NCBI GenBank assembly: GCA_947626755.1
Contig: CANQTP010000005.1
Coordinates: 1-64,000, forward strand
DNA from: an uncultured Clostridia bacterium
GTDB taxonomy: Bacteria; Bacillota; Clostridia; Oscillospirales; Ruminococcaceae
Length of the DNA stretch: 64,000 nt
Direction: 5' to 3'
In this document: in pieces, positions 56,963-64,000 of the stretch
How positions within the stretch are numbered: position 1 is the first letter of the stretch
How the letters are laid out: the number at the start of each line of letters is the position of its first letter
Made by a program: the position numbers and the translations under genes
The notes under the pieces: model-generated
Database searches by the model: none
Seen by the model: only the letters and a program-made list of their open reading frames with translations
Told to the model about the DNA's origin: nothing

Positions 56963-57835
56963 GTGGAAATAAGGAAAATACTTCCTGCCATATTGTGTGC
57001 CGCACTGATTATGTCAGCCTGCACAGGCAAGACAGCGGAAAGCGTTACACTAAGTCAGCAGGAAATGGAGATCAACGCCATAGCGGAGTGGTTCTCCGAG
57101 GGAATAACCGACAGCGAGGAATTTGAGGACTTGAAAAGCTATCAGTATTATGCGAGAGCGATCGGACTGGATAAGGACGCTTTCCTTTCAGCCGATATGT
57201 GGGAAGTGTTCTATAACGAGAACATCAACCTTAACCGCGATATAGACGAGAAAGCAGTATACCTTGTAAGGCTTGATCCGCATAAACTGATTGAAATATA
57301 CGCCCAGAACAACAAAACCACTGTCGAAAAAATCTGCAAGGAACTTTCGGTTACCCCCGAACAGCTATACTATAACTTCGGCTATACTGCCACGTCAGTC
57401 AGCTATACTTCAAATCACGAAAACTACAACGCCGCCTATTCCGATAAGGAAAACAACATCTTCGGCAAGGACAACGGCGAAAAGCGCGAAAAGGTGTTTT
57501 CAACGCACTTCCTTGTAGTTGACGTTTCGGATAACAATTCAGTTACATATAAATCGTCAATGCCAGAAATGGAGATACGTCAGCGCGATCTGCTGAAAGC
57601 TACCACCAAACCGTCCGCTAACTATTCCGATTATACGGAAGATGAAAGAAATGCCGCTTTTGTAGTGAACGGTATAGGTATCAGGCGCGTTATCCCTTTA
57701 TCTATCCCAAACGGTGTTGCAAAGGCAACAGATACGGACGTGACGGTAATGTACTGTCAATCACCTTACTCATACGGCTGCACAGACAGCGACAAAGTTG
57801 TCATTCCCACCTCTGAAAGCGAGGTGTCCGAATAA
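56963..57835 (+). CDS. predicted lipoprotein at the head of the second transfer operon
   Basis: A 290-residue protein from GTG 56963 (AAAGGAG eight bases upstream). The N-terminus is a lipoprotein signal: basic start, hydrophobic core and lipobox LIMSAC, so the mature protein is lipid-anchored on the outer face of the membrane. The mature part is acidic, with YQYYARAIGLDKDAFLSADM and FSTHFLVVDVSDNNSVTYKS; no domain was recognised. The stop overlaps the start of the PcfB-like gene by one base. It may be an exclusion or channel-assembly factor, by analogy with lipoproteins in other transfer operons; that is inference. Confidence 0.7.
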   Translation: MEIRKILPAILCAALIMSACTGKTAESVTLSQQEMEINAIAEWFSEGITDSEEFEDLKSYQYYARAIGLDKDAFLSADMWEVFYNENINLNRDIDEKAVYLVRLDPHKLIEIYAQNNKTTVEKICKELSVTPEQLYYNFGYTATSVSYTSNHENYNAAYSDKENNIFGKDNGEKREKVFSTHFLVVDVSDNNSVTYKSSMPEMEIRQRDLLKATTKPSANYSDYTEDERNAAFVVNGIGIRRVIPLSIPNGVAKATDTDVTVMYCQSPYSYGCTDSDKVVIPTSESEVSE

Positions 57836-60060
57836 TGTTAGGCGATGATGCAAATGTAGTTTTTGTCGAACTTTTAAAGCAACTGCTTGAAATTTTACGC
57901 AATATAAGCAATTCAAACAGCAAACAGCCCAAGGTCAAAAACAAAGCACCAAAAGAACCGAAAGCCAAGTTTGGAAAGCTGTCAAAAAAGGATTTTGAGA
58001 AGCTGAAAAAGTCAGGAACCAACTTCCAGTATGTAGCTATCCCAAAGGATAAGATCGGAGAACTTGAAAAGACTGTTAAGGATATAGGCGGCGCGTTCTT
58101 TACTGCCAAGCTCAATGACGGAAACAATACGGTAATAGCCGTTCCCGACAGATATATGAACGAAGTAAATGCCGCATTGAAACATATCACGGCAGAACAG
58201 CTTAAAAACGATCCCACTTCACTTGTTATCAAGGACGGGAAAGACAAAATCCCCGAAGAAGATATAGGGCTTACAACGGAAGTGTTGCGAAGTCACGACA
58301 TTCCTGTTTACACATTCAAGTCGGCAGACGGTTCATATATGAATATCGTGCCATCAGAATTTGACGGGCAGTACGAAAAAGCACTTGCTGAATGTAAGGA
58401 ACTGAAAAAGCAGCTTGAAAATATCGAAGTTACAAGGTATGAACAGACTGCTCCCCTTGACGCTCTTGACAAAATCGCCGAGAAAGTTACGTTGGAGGAA
58501 GCACAGGAACTCTCCGAAGCGGCACGCCTTAACGGTCTTGATATTCAGTTTGCAAAGACAGACGATAACGGAACTGCTATACTCTATCCTGCTGAAATCA
58601 AGGACGAGGTTAAAAAACTAATGGACGAATACCTTGCAGACTTGAATGAAAGCGAAAAATATCTCATTGATATATCCAATAACACTGTTACAATGGATAT
58701 AAACGAACTCGTCAAAGGAGAGGACGAAAGCTCATATTTTGTCCGCGTTCCGAATACCGCAGGAAAAGACTATCTGAATATCAAGAAATCGGACGTGGAG
58801 GTTATTAATGACGGAAAAACTCTCCAAATGGAACTTAATGCGGATAAGCAATACCTCATATATGATGAAAACAAACAGCTAAAATCATCACGATCGGGCA
58901 GCGATCTTTCCGCTTGCTACAATACCAAGCATAAGCACATTGACAGCAATACAAAGGTTTATCAGTCCGGCAACGATCTAAGGCGAATTGATCTGTACAA
59001 TAAGGAAGAAAATAAACTGATAAGCCTGTCACTAAGCAATGCCAACGAAATACGAGCAGAACTTCTGAAACAGAATATCCCTCCGAAAACCGTAAATAAT
59101 CTGCTTGCCGATATTTCAAAAGAAATGCCCGAAAATTTCAAGGATATTTTCGGCAGAACATATGAAAAGCGCGAGATAGTCTATGCAGATGTTCCGAATA
59201 TAGGCGAATATCTTGCACAGTCACAGCTTTCACAGCAGCTTGTCGGCACAGCACAGTGTTTTGATGAACTTCCGCAGGACAGCGGTTCAAAGTGCTGCAT
59301 ATTTGATAAAGCGGAAAATAAATATGCTGTTCTGCCCGTTCTTCCAAAACTTGAAATAATGGCAAAACTGTCCGAAATGGGATATGGCGAAATGTCAGCA
59401 AAGGTAATTGCCGATAAGATCATAAGCAGCTATAATGAAAAGGATATTGAAAAAGTCAGCGAACAGGAGCAGAAAATGCCCGTTCCCGAAACAAAGACCT
59501 TTGAAACGACCAATCCCGAACTGCAAAACTTCCTTTATCAGAAAACAGGCGACAGCGTTATACTTGTTCAGGAGAACGAGGATAACTTCAAGTATATGGA
59601 GATAGACAAAGGTATGAACCGAATAGATATTGAAAAGTCGCTGATAGAAAACTTCGATATAAAGGACGATATATCGGCAGCCGAAATTCTGAAAGGACTT
59701 TCAAAGGAAGATATTTTCAAAATCCCCTCTCCCATTGAACTCAAAAACGGCATATCCGTGACATCACTGTCTACAAACTGCATTGAAATAGCCAACGGCG
59801 AAAAGTCGGCGATCCTGCCAAAGTCAAGAATGGATAGCAAGATACTGTCCGATATGGGCATTTCAGAGGAAGATAAACAGTCGATCATAAAATCCTTTGA
59901 CAAAGCCGAAAAAGCCGCCGAAAAGCCGAACAAACAGACTTTGCAGGAACTGAAAAATTCCGCAAAGGAAGATCGGGAAAAGATCAATGCGGAAAAAGGA
60001 GCAGAAAAAGGAACAGAAAAAGAAAGTCCTGCCGTACCTACATCAGAAAATGAAAGGTAG
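57835..60060 (+). CDS. enlarged PcfB-like protein with tandem DUF3801-type modules
   Basis: A 741-residue soluble protein. Residues 47-118 (KLSKKDFEKLKKSGTNFQYV then FFTAKLNDGNNTVIAVPD) resemble the PcfB/DUF3801 core. Two more stretches repeat the layout of helix, strand, DG turn, strand and helix: about 145-195 (HDIPVYTFKSADGSYMNIVP) and 218-270 (NGLDIQFAKTDDNGTAILYP). The C-terminal 60 residues are charged and probably disordered. PcfB proteins work with the relaxosome and coupling protein, and virD4 follows directly, which supports the call. It is several times longer than the 158-residue PcfB of ICE-A. Confidence 0.65.
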   Translation: MLGDDANVVFVELLKQLLEILRNISNSNSKQPKVKNKAPKEPKAKFGKLSKKDFEKLKKSGTNFQYVAIPKDKIGELEKTVKDIGGAFFTAKLNDGNNTVIAVPDRYMNEVNAALKHITAEQLKNDPTSLVIKDGKDKIPEEDIGLTTEVLRSHDIPVYTFKSADGSYMNIVPSEFDGQYEKALAECKELKKQLENIEVTRYEQTAPLDALDKIAEKVTLEEAQELSEAARLNGLDIQFAKTDDNGTAILYPAEIKDEVKKLMDEYLADLNESEKYLIDISNNTVTMDINELVKGEDESSYFVRVPNTAGKDYLNIKKSDVEVINDGKTLQMELNADKQYLIYDENKQLKSSRSGSDLSACYNTKHKHIDSNTKVYQSGNDLRRIDLYNKEENKLISLSLSNANEIRAELLKQNIPPKTVNNLLADISKEMPENFKDIFGRTYEKREIVYADVPNIGEYLAQSQLSQQLVGTAQCFDELPQDSGSKCCIFDKAENKYAVLPVLPKLEIMAKLSEMGYGEMSAKVIADKIISSYNEKDIEKVSEQEQKMPVPETKTFETTNPELQNFLYQKTGDSVILVQENEDNFKYMEIDKGMNRIDIEKSLIENFDIKDDISAAEILKGLSKEDIFKIPSPIELKNGISVTSLSTNCIEIANGEKSAILPKSRMDSKILSDMGISEEDKQSIIKSFDKAEKAAEKPNKQTLQELKNSAKEDREKINAEKGAEKGTEKESPAVPTSENER

Positions 60061-62241
60061 GTGTTCGGTTTGGCAAGCAATATGGGAACTCCGAAAAAGA
60101 AAAACAGCTATGAACTCATATTCTATATCGCCGCTGCCGTTCTCGTCATAGTGATATGCACTTGGTTCGGGTATATTCTCGAAGATAACACTTCCAAAAA
60201 GGGAATACAATGGTTAAAAGCATTGAACTCAATGACCGACTATCTGAATATATCATCATTTATCGGTGCTTTTGGCAAGGTGTTCAGCGGAAACGGCACA
60301 GCGAAGAAAGGCTTGATAGTCGGTTTTATGGGCGGTATGCTGATAATCCTATGGAAGTTCGCAGGAAACGGCAAACGCTATCACAGGCGCGGTTCGGAAC
60401 ACGGTTCGGCACGTTGGGGCAATCAGCAGGAAAAGAACATTATAGCAGATACATATGATTTTTACAATAACGTCATAGCCGCGTCAGATGTATTTCTTGT
60501 GCTTGACCGAAAGAAACGTGATATGAACGCCGAAAAAGCCGAACAGAATAACAAAAAATCAAAACTTTTAGACAGGATAATCAGACCGAAGCCTAAAAAT
60601 TCCCCAATGGGGAATTTCCAAAAAAAGACTGCTGCACCTAAAACAGATGAATTTGAGGACAAAGAACAGCTTACTGTCAAAGCGGTAAAAGATATGCGGA
60701 AAGAAACCGCCAAGATAAAGCCAATGCTTAATCTGAATATGATAATTTTAGGCGGTTCGGGAACAGGTAAATCCCGTTTCTATGTAAAACCTAATCTTAT
60801 GCAGTGCAACACTTCTTTCGTTGTAACAGATCCGTCAGGCGAACTCTTGCAGTCCTGCGGAAAAATGCTTGAACGCAAGGGGTACAAGATAAAGGTTTTC
60901 AACATAAACGATATGAAACATTCCTCAAACTACAATCCGTTTCACTATCTGAAAGACAATGACGGGAGCATTAACAGCAATAATGTTATCAAGATGATAA
61001 ACACCTTTATGCTTAACACCAAAGAGGAGGGCGCAAGCGGCGGAGATCAATTCTGGACAGATGCCACAAGGCTTTTGCTGTCTGCACTATGTTTTCTGCT
61101 TGTGGAAGTCGGTGACGAGGAAGAACAGAATTTTTCTGCGGTTCTTGACCTGATACACAAAGCCAAGGTAATTGAGGGCAAAGAGGAGGAAAAGTCCGAC
61201 CTTGATCTTATGTTTGATAAACGGCAGGAAGCCGATCCGAACGCTTTATCGGTTCAGTATTATGCCGAGTTTAAACAGGCAGCAGGAAAAACAATGCAGT
61301 CTATTCTGATTTCCACAACAACGAAATTACAGCATTTCAAACTGGAAGATGTGCGGAACTTGACGTTTACGGACAATATACACCTTGAAACTCTGGGAGA
61401 TGAATTGACAGCGTTATTCATCATAATTCCGTCAACGGACACAACGTATAACTTCCTTGCGGCTATGATGTACACACAGCTTTTCGATACACTGTATAAC
61501 AGAGCGATCACGCATTATCACGGCAGACTTAAATATCACGTTCGCTGTCTGCTTGACGAATACGCGAATATCGGCAAGATACCCGAATTTGACAAGGTGC
61601 TTGCAACTTGCCGTAAGTTTGAAATTTCCGCAGTTATCATCTTGCAGAACCTTTCACAATTGAAACGGCTTTATGAAAAGTCGTGGGAAGAACTTCCGGG
61701 CAACTGCGACACAATGATATACTTAGGCGGCAAAGACCAATTTACAAACGAATACCTTTCAAAAGAGTTAGGCAAAGAAACCATAGATCAGCAGAGCATA
61801 AATCAGACCAAGGGAAAACAAGGCAGCTCATCATATAACAACGCGATCTTAGGGCGTGAACTTGCCACGATTGACGAACTTGCGACTATGGACAATAACG
61901 ACTGTATCGTAATGGTAAGAGGACTACACCCGTTTTTCACGGCAAAATTTGATATAAGTAATCACCCAAGATACAGTATGCTTGACGAAGCCGACAAGGA
62001 AAACAACACATATTACCTTGAAGAAAACATCAGGACAACGCCCGAAACAGAGTACATTGACTTTTCAAGCCTTTATGATGACGGAATTATCTCACCCGAC
62101 AGCGCGATCGAGATCAACTACATCACAAGCGACAATGAAGTTATCAAGTCAACAGCCGACCTTATGAACGATATTCCTGATGAAATAATGGAGAAATTCA
62201 GCGATATATCGGGCATATATTCAATTCAGAGAAAGGAATGA
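60061..62241 (+). CDS. VirD4/TraG-family coupling ATPase of the second element
   Basis: A coupling protein of up to 726 residues. The start may be GTG 60061, right after the previous stop, or TTG 60070, better spaced from GGTAGG. Two N-terminal hydrophobic segments (FYIAAAVLVIVICTWFGYIL and KGLIVGFMGGMLIILWKFA) anchor it; the GSARWG motif, Walker A (MIILGGSGTGKSRFYVKPN) and Walker B (VRCLLDEYANIGKIP) are intact. An insert between GSARWG and Walker A (about 140-215) makes it longer than the ICE-A homologue. That insert contains the short stretch NSPMGNF, which is encoded by a palindrome also found at 56558. Confidence 0.95.
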   Translation: MFGLASNMGTPKKKNSYELIFYIAAAVLVIVICTWFGYILEDNTSKKGIQWLKALNSMTDYLNISSFIGAFGKVFSGNGTAKKGLIVGFMGGMLIILWKFAGNGKRYHRRGSEHGSARWGNQQEKNIIADTYDFYNNVIAASDVFLVLDRKKRDMNAEKAEQNNKKSKLLDRIIRPKPKNSPMGNFQKKTAAPKTDEFEDKEQLTVKAVKDMRKETAKIKPMLNLNMIILGGSGTGKSRFYVKPNLMQCNTSFVVTDPSGELLQSCGKMLERKGYKIKVFNINDMKHSSNYNPFHYLKDNDGSINSNNVIKMINTFMLNTKEEGASGGDQFWTDATRLLLSALCFLLVEVGDEEEQNFSAVLDLIHKAKVIEGKEEEKSDLDLMFDKRQEADPNALSVQYYAEFKQAAGKTMQSILISTTTKLQHFKLEDVRNLTFTDNIHLETLGDELTALFIIIPSTDTTYNFLAAMMYTQLFDTLYNRAITHYHGRLKYHVRCLLDEYANIGKIPEFDKVLATCRKFEISAVIILQNLSQLKRLYEKSWEELPGNCDTMIYLGGKDQFTNEYLSKELGKETIDQQSINQTKGKQGSSSYNNAILGRELATIDELATMDNNDCIVMVRGLHPFFTAKFDISNHPRYSMLDEADKENNTYYLEENIRTTPETEYIDFSSLYDDGIISPDSAIEINYITSDNEVIKSTADLMNDIPDEIMEKFSDISGIYSIQRKE
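60597..60617. repeat. palindromic repeat inside the virD4 coding region
   Basis: Arms AAATTCCCC and GGGGAATTT around AAT, identical to the core of the intergenic palindrome at 56558-56582. It encodes part of a linker that is absent from the ICE-A VirD4. Confidence 0.65.
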
Positions 62242-62423
62242 TCAATTTGATTTCAAAAAATGACGTAAAAGTAATATCATCAGTCCTTGAAAAAGGAAAT
62301 GATGTTCTCATACGGAAATGGAAAGACAAGATAATGATACTTGAACAGTGTCCAAAAATAGTTAAAGAAATTAATAATGATCGGTGTACCGAACGGCGGT
62401 GCATAACAGCTAAGGAGCTATAA
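62238..62423 (+). CDS. small hypothetical protein after VirD4
   Basis: A 61-residue protein whose ATG overlaps the virD4 stop (ATGA), so it is translationally coupled. The first 45 residues are basic and helical (DVKVISSVLEKGNDVLIRKW). The last 13 codons lie inside the first copy of the tandem RNA/terminator motif, which suggests that the original end of the gene has been replaced. It resembles short helical peptides seen after coupling proteins, but no family was recognised. Confidence 0.5.
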   Translation: MINLISKNDVKVISSVLEKGNDVLIRKWKDKIMILEQCPKIVKEINNDRCTERRCITAKEL

Positions 62424-62461
62424 GCGCATTAAATTCAGATGTGCTTACAGTTCCTTTTTTT
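62383..62461 (+). ncRNA. structured RNA/terminator motif, copy 1
   Basis: A 38-base conserved block (from GGTGTACCGAACGGCGGT to CTAAGGAGCTA) followed by a terminator. TGTACCG and CGGTGCA form a stem around AACGG; AGGAGCTATAAGCGCA pairs with the region ending CAGTTCCT, followed by seven T residues. It overlaps the end of the 61-residue gene. Confidence 0.55.
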
Positions 62462-62566
62462 GACTGTCACACAAAAATATTGTCCGACTCAGCGAAAAAC
62501 CAATTGATGAAAAAGAGCGCTCAGAGTGTTCGGATAGTATTGTGATTTTACATATACAATCTTTTT

Positions 62567-62639
62567 GGTGTACCGAACGGCGGTACATAACAGCTAAGGA
62601 GCTAACGGCGTAATTAATACGCTGATAGCTCCTTTTTTT
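62567..62639 (+). ncRNA. structured RNA/terminator motif, copy 2
   Basis: The second copy starts 184 bases after the first and differs from it by one base in the 38-base block (G to A, which changes a G-U pair to A-U in the first stem). The terminator stem AGGAGCTA/TAGCTCCT has different inner bases (GCGTA/TACGC) but still pairs, followed by seven T residues. It ends 114 bases before the Maff2 gene. Confidence 0.6.
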
Positions 62640-62753
62640 GTTATCACAGCCTTTATTCCCCGAAAATCGGCAGAAAATGATTAACTTGTGCTCGGAATTT
62701 ATCGGGAAAAAGGCTTTGATATAAATATTAATTTTTTAAGGAGGTTCATTAAA

Positions 62754-63155
62754 ATGAACAAATTTACCAAGGCACTTGATACAGCGCAGGAAAAGATCGA
62801 GAGAGCAGAAGCAAAGGCATTACTTGCTGCGGCAAATGCCACGGGCAGACTGATGAACACGAAAGTCGGAAAGGCAATGCTTGTTGTGCCGTCAGCCATA
62901 ACAGCCTGCACAATCACAGCATCAGCGGAAGATGCCACAGCACAGGGAATGATCGACGGAATAATGGGTATTCTCGGTCCGGGGGTAATCGGTCTTGGAA
63001 CGCTTGTTGCCATTGTCGGAGGTATTCAGACAGGCGTAGGCTTTAAGGACGATAACGCAGACGGTAAGACAAGAGGATTCCAGACACTGATCGGCGGCGC
63101 GATAATCGCGGCAGTAGGCGCACTTGTTCCCTCAACAATATCTTTGGGCGGTTAA
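62754..63155 (+). CDS. Maff2-like/pilin-like membrane protein of the second element
   Basis: A 133-residue protein from ATG 62754 (AAGGAGG nine bases upstream; a longer frame exists but lacks a binding site). The first 60 residues include a helical leader (TAQEKIERAEAKALLAAANA) and a hydrophobic segment ending TASAEDA that looks like a signal peptide, so the mature protein may start near residue 60. The rest is two hydrophobic helices around GFKDDNADGKTRGFQ, the same layout as the 71-residue Maff2 of ICE-A (GYGNDNPGAKSQGMKQ). It is a likely VirB2-type channel subunit. Confidence 0.8.
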   Translation: MNKFTKALDTAQEKIERAEAKALLAAANATGRLMNTKVGKAMLVVPSAITACTITASAEDATAQGMIDGIMGILGPGVIGLGTLVAIVGGIQTGVGFKDDNADGKTRGFQTLIGGAIIAAVGALVPSTISLGG

Positions 63156-63176
63156 AGCCGTGAAAAGTAATTTTGC

Positions 63177-63213
63177 AAAGCAGACGGCAGACGGCGTTCT
63201 GACTGTCTGCTTT
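63177..63213 (+). terminator. hairpin between Maff2 and VirB6-like genes
   Basis: AAAGCAGAC and GTCTGCTTT form a 9-bp stem with further pairing inside. It lies in the same place as the hairpin at 41197-41220 of ICE-A. It is probably a partial terminator or a 3' stabiliser of the Maff2 transcript. Confidence 0.6.
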
Positions 63214-63239
63214 GGCAAAATGCGAAAGGAGAGATCATA

Positions 63240-64000
63240 ATGGCAGAGCCGAGTTTTTGGCAGCAAGCGTTTGAAGATGTTGTAGGACTGATACAGACCG
63301 AAGCGGACGGATTCGCGTCCGTTCTTGACGTCCTTGTCAATTTCGATGTTGTTAATCAATGCGGTACGGCACTTGACGTATTCACGGCAGCAGGAACGGC
63401 ATTAATGGCACTGTTTTTCTGTATGGAAGCCTTTAGCTATTGTGCCGCCGTGGACTTCAACGGCGGCATAGAGGGAGCATTGAGGATCGCTATGAAACTT
63501 GTAGTCAGCGAGATCATCATACAAAATACGGGAAACATAGTCGGGGCAATATCGGAAGTTTTCAGATCGGTATCGCTGACATCATATACCGAAGCATTTT
63601 CGGGAATAAGCGCATCATTTGCCGCGGCAGCTACCGCAGGAGATGTAGACGGAGGACTTCTTGACCTAAATTACATATGTATGTCATTCCTGCTGCTTAT
63701 TGTTTCGGTTGTCTTGTTTATCCTGTTTTCAATGATAGTGATAACAATGTTAGGTGTTGTTTTTGAAACGGCGATACTTGTGGCTGTTTCTCCCGTTGCA
63801 CTTTCAACGCTTGTGAACTCACAGGCGCGATCCGCAGGAATATCATTCATCAAGAACTTTGCAGCCGTTTCAATGCAGTGGGGCGTACTGTCTGTATGTT
63901 TCCTTGCGTATACCAAGATAAGCACGGGGATCACGCTGTCATTTGCAGATCATTGTACAACGGGCGGTTTGCTGATAAACATAATGCAGTTTGCAACACC
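63240..64000 (+). CDS. VirB6/TrbL-like polytopic channel protein, cut by the window end
   Basis: From ATG 63240 (AAAGGAG eight bases upstream) the frame stays open to the end of the window, giving at least 253 residues. It begins M-A-E-P-S-F-W-Q-Q and contains strongly hydrophobic segments (AGTALMALFFCMEAF; CMSFLLLIVSVVLFILFSMI; AILVAVSPVALSTLV). The VSPVA segment corresponds to the APIPF segment of the ICE-A VirB6-like protein. Position after Maff2 supports the call. Confidence 0.85.
   Translation, partial: MAEPSFWQQAFEDVVGLIQTEADGFASVLDVLVNFDVVNQCGTALDVFTAAGTALMALFFCMEAFSYCAAVDFNGGIEGALRIAMKLVVSEIIIQNTGNIVGAISEVFRSVSLTSYTEAFSGISASFAAAATAGDVDGGLLDLNYICMSFLLLIVSVVLFILFSMIVITMLGVVFETAILVAVSPVALSTLVNSQARSAGISFIKNFAAVSMQWGVLSVCFLAYTKISTGITLSFADHCTTGGLLINIMQFAT

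Larger units (their letters stand above)
56900..64000 (+). mobile_element. second conjugation module (ICE-B), start only
   Basis: A rightward set of transfer genes: lipoprotein, PcfB-like protein, VirD4, Maff2 and VirB6-like protein. The order PcfB-VirD4-Maff2-VirB6 is that of ICE-A, but sequences and sizes differ and the orientation is opposite, so it is a different element and not a duplicate. It continues beyond the window. Confidence 0.75.

Overview
The window looks like an accessory region of a low-to-medium GC Gram-positive gut anaerobe, most likely a Ruminococcus-type Oscillospiraceae or related Clostridia. This is inferred from strong AGGAGG ribosome binding sites, sigma-A-like promoters, Tn1549-type conjugation genes (VirB4, PrgI, Maff2, PcfB, CD1108, DUF4315/4366, topoisomerase III, a SNF2-methylase) and secreted proteins with CBM2-like and calcium-repeat domains. 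No rRNA, tRNA or CRISPR array was seen.

Layout. (1) 1-45.4 kb is a large part of a Tn1549-like integrative conjugative element (ICE-A), transcribed on the minus strand: replication/DNA-processing genes (45.3-43.9 kb), coupling protein and mating-channel genes (43.8-34.1 kb), then DUF4315, DUF4366, TopB, an ArdC-like multidomain protein, a transposon-transfer-assisting (TTRAP-like) protein and a giant methylase/SNF2 helicase. Two small plus-strand cargo genes with their own promoter and terminator sit at 36.2-36.9 kb. (2) The helicase gene is split exactly in its motif III codons by a 19.7-kb integrative and mobilizable element (IME, 1203-20890). The IME has a large serine recombinase at its right end, a MobC/relaxase pair behind an oriT-like region, a ParM/ParR-like segregation pair with a three-iteron parC-like site, and a leftward cargo block: STAND ATPase, ECF sigma factor (frameshifted), anti-sigma-like protein and three secreted proteins, one of them a CBM2/calcium-repeat/class-3 lipase. 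A 9-bp direct repeat flanks the IME, and removing one copy plus the intervening DNA restores the helicase frame. The helicase tail breaks a second time at the extreme left edge of the window. (3) 45.4-54.9 kb is a lactose/galactose module: an AraC regulator divergent from a GPH transporter, a GH2 beta-galactosidase and galK-galE-galT. (4) 54.9-56.9 kb is degraded: broken metallophosphoesterase and endonuclease/exonuclease/phosphatase fragments, terminators and palindromes. (5) 56.9 kb to the end is the start of a second, rightward conjugation module (ICE-B): lipoprotein, an enlarged PcfB-like protein, VirD4, a tandem structured-RNA/terminator motif, Maff2 and a VirB6-like channel protein cut by the window end.

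How the parts fit. ICE-A and ICE-B carry the same core pieces (PcfB, VirD4, Maff2, VirB6) but diverged sequences and opposite orientation, with the lac/gal operon between them. The IME encodes its own relaxase but no mating channel, so it would need a channel in trans; it is inserted in a conserved helicase motif of just such a helper element. The region is therefore a nested set of mobile elements whose cargo (a secreted lipase/adhesion operon) and neighbour (lactose utilisation) would both suit a gut lifestyle. That ecological reading is inference.
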